A stretch of DNA of 64,000 nt from Haematococcus lacustris (lineage: Eukaryota; Chlorophyta; Chlorophyceae; Chlamydomonadales; Haematococcaceae). Location of the stretch: NCBI GenBank assembly GCA_030144725.1, contig JASKMD010000029.1, positions 15,519,135 to 15,583,134 on the forward strand, written 5' to 3'. A model generated the notes under the pieces. It made no database searches. It had not been told where the DNA came from and saw only the letters and a list, made by a program, of their open reading frames with translations. This document shows, in pieces, positions 62,757 to 64,000 of the stretch; the first letter of the stretch is position 1; every line of letters begins with the position of its first letter. A program made the translations under genes and the position numbers.

Positions 62757-64000
62757 CAGCCCCCTTGTCCCTCACTAGGGCCTCTATTTGAGCCGGACCA
62801 CCAGGGACCACTAGTGGCCGCTAGCAGGAATACTAGTGACCACTAGTGGGCAATAGTCGCCCGACTCAAGTGGTGTTAATGGTTGTGTGGAGTATACCCA
62901 GCACGCATGGACATGGTGCATGAGTGCCTACCACCTACATCATTGCCTGATCCCTGAGGGCTATTGTGTAGAGTGGGCATGACAAAACATGCGCTGATTG
63001 TGAGCTGATAACAGCTTAAGTGTGAACACACACCATTGTGCCCCAACAGGCTGTTGTTGCTGCTGTTGCTGTGGGCCATGGGTGGCTTGTCTCGCACCCG
63101 CTTGTAGCCTAGGCCAGGGTACTCCATGCCCTTGGCTGGCAGAGCTGTCTGCCTTGGCCACCAGCACAGCTCCAGCGGGCGCCACCTGCTCTCCCCAATG
63201 CGTTGCATGTTCAGCGCTAAATTGCAGTCGTTGTCCAGCCACCTGCCTGGCTGTGGTGCTGGATTGGCTTTGGCAGCCTTGCCCTTGCTCTTGCCTTCGC
63301 CCTTGCCAGGTTTGGTGAGCTACACTACCTGTTATGCCTGGCTCTGAGGTTGCTGGCTGTGTGGCTGCCTGGCTAGTGCATGGGGCCTGTGTGGGCTTGC
63401 GTGGGGCCACTACTGGGCACCACATCAGGCCCCGCACTAGCAGGTCACGCTGCTGGCTCCATGCTGGGCGCAGTAGGCGTTGTTCCACCTGCCCTGCTGG
63501 GGGCTTCAAGCCTGCATGCCTGGTGGGCTGCTCATGGTCCAGCTCCTCCCTACATGGCTGCTTGCCATTCACTGCCGAGCTGACCCGGGTGGTGCGGTGC
63601 TCATCCACAAGCACCACCCTGCCTCGCCGTTGGCCTGCGCCCTTGGGCCTGCACACCACCTTGCAGCAAGCACGCAACACCGCATCAGCACCCCACCCTC
63701 CCCCAGTGCCACTGCCAGCTACGCCAAAGAAGACCACCAGCTGCTTGGCATGCCCATGGCGCTCCATGGACACCTCCGCCATGTCCTTCTTCAGCTGCAG
63801 TTATGCACACAAGGCACGCACCATCTCCCAGTCCCTTACCCTCCCTCCCATGGACACCTCCCACCACCTTTCAGTCCCTTACCTCCCTCCCACCCACCCA
63901 CCCTCACCTCCTTGAAGAACTGCTCCAGCGCCCGGTCCTGGGCTCCATACAGCTTCAGCCGCTGTTGTGCCCACTTGGGGTCCAGGTACACCTCCCACAC
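62757..64000 (-). mobile_element. Fanzor element, copy 3 (cut by window end)
   Basis: The 3' terminus CAGCC is at 62757-62761. The end is more like the plus-strand remnant than copies 1 and 2, for example CCCCCTTGTCCCTCAC and a longer hairpin segment. The element reaches the last base of the window within exon 4, so its 5' extent is unknown. Confidence 0.85.
63010..64000 (-). pseudogene. Fanzor nuclease, copy 3, partial and frameshifted
   Basis: Coding similarity runs from the window edge (LYGAQDRALEQFF, exon 4 end) through MAEVSMERHGHAKQLVVFFG, VVLVDEHRTTRVSSAVNG and VRGLMWCPVVAPRKP to WLDNDCNLALNMQRIGES and the C-terminus. The Pro/Ser linker near 63330 is shortened and out of frame with the RuvC-III block. 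Within that block RDCNAALN has become NDCNLALN, although the key Asp remains. The copy looks inactive. Confidence 0.75.

Overview
This window looks like nuclear DNA of a GC-rich green alga, probably a chlorophyte of the Chlamydomonadales and Haematococcus-like. That placement is inferred from style: many short introns with GT-AG and some GC-AG ends, Ala/Gln/Gly-rich proteins, and long arrays of CAGG, CGGG, CCCCG, GGGGT, CCTGA and similar units inside introns. The proteasome, TPR-PB1, PX-domain and GATA zinc-finger genes are all clearly eukaryotic.

Layout. 1-292 is an ACCAC array. 0.5-4.1 kb is mobile-element territory: a degenerate gag-like/DDE-like relic and a 2.57-kb DNA transposon with perfect 24-bp terminal inverted repeats. 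4.4-7.0 kb shows no convincing gene. 7.07-9.55 kb (minus) is a GATA zinc-finger gene. 10.5-14.3 kb (minus) is a Fanzor element, the eukaryotic relative of TnpB/Cas12. Its exon structure is nearly complete but it is frameshifted, and it is flanked by direct repeats. 14.66 kb to about 43 kb (minus) is a run of more than 30 exons of one or two very large proteins I cannot identify. The 3' half (25.8-14.66 kb) reads open through 17 exons with matching phases. A 1,596-bp hAT-type element lies in one of its introns. 44 kb holds a small Fanzor 3' remnant on the plus strand. 45.06-52.62 kb (plus) is a 14-exon TPR-PB1 gene of the plant Phox/CLMP1 type. 54.01-56.55 kb (plus) is the proteasome beta-2 (PSMB7-like) gene. 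56.55-59.28 kb is a stack of mobile elements: a lone Fanzor end, a foldback MITE and a 5'-truncated Fanzor copy. That copy abuts, and apparently breaks, a sorting-nexin-like PX gene at 59.28-60.6 kb. 62.76-64.0 kb is another Fanzor copy that runs off the window.

The most interesting system is the Fanzor family: two large copies, a third cut by the window end, a plus-strand remnant and one lone terminus. All five loci share a constant 3' end with a hairpin and the terminal motif GGCTG. This is the position where a guide-RNA scaffold would be expected by analogy with TnpB omega RNA and Fanzor RNA. No copy here is both full-length and open, so any activity would depend on copies elsewhere.
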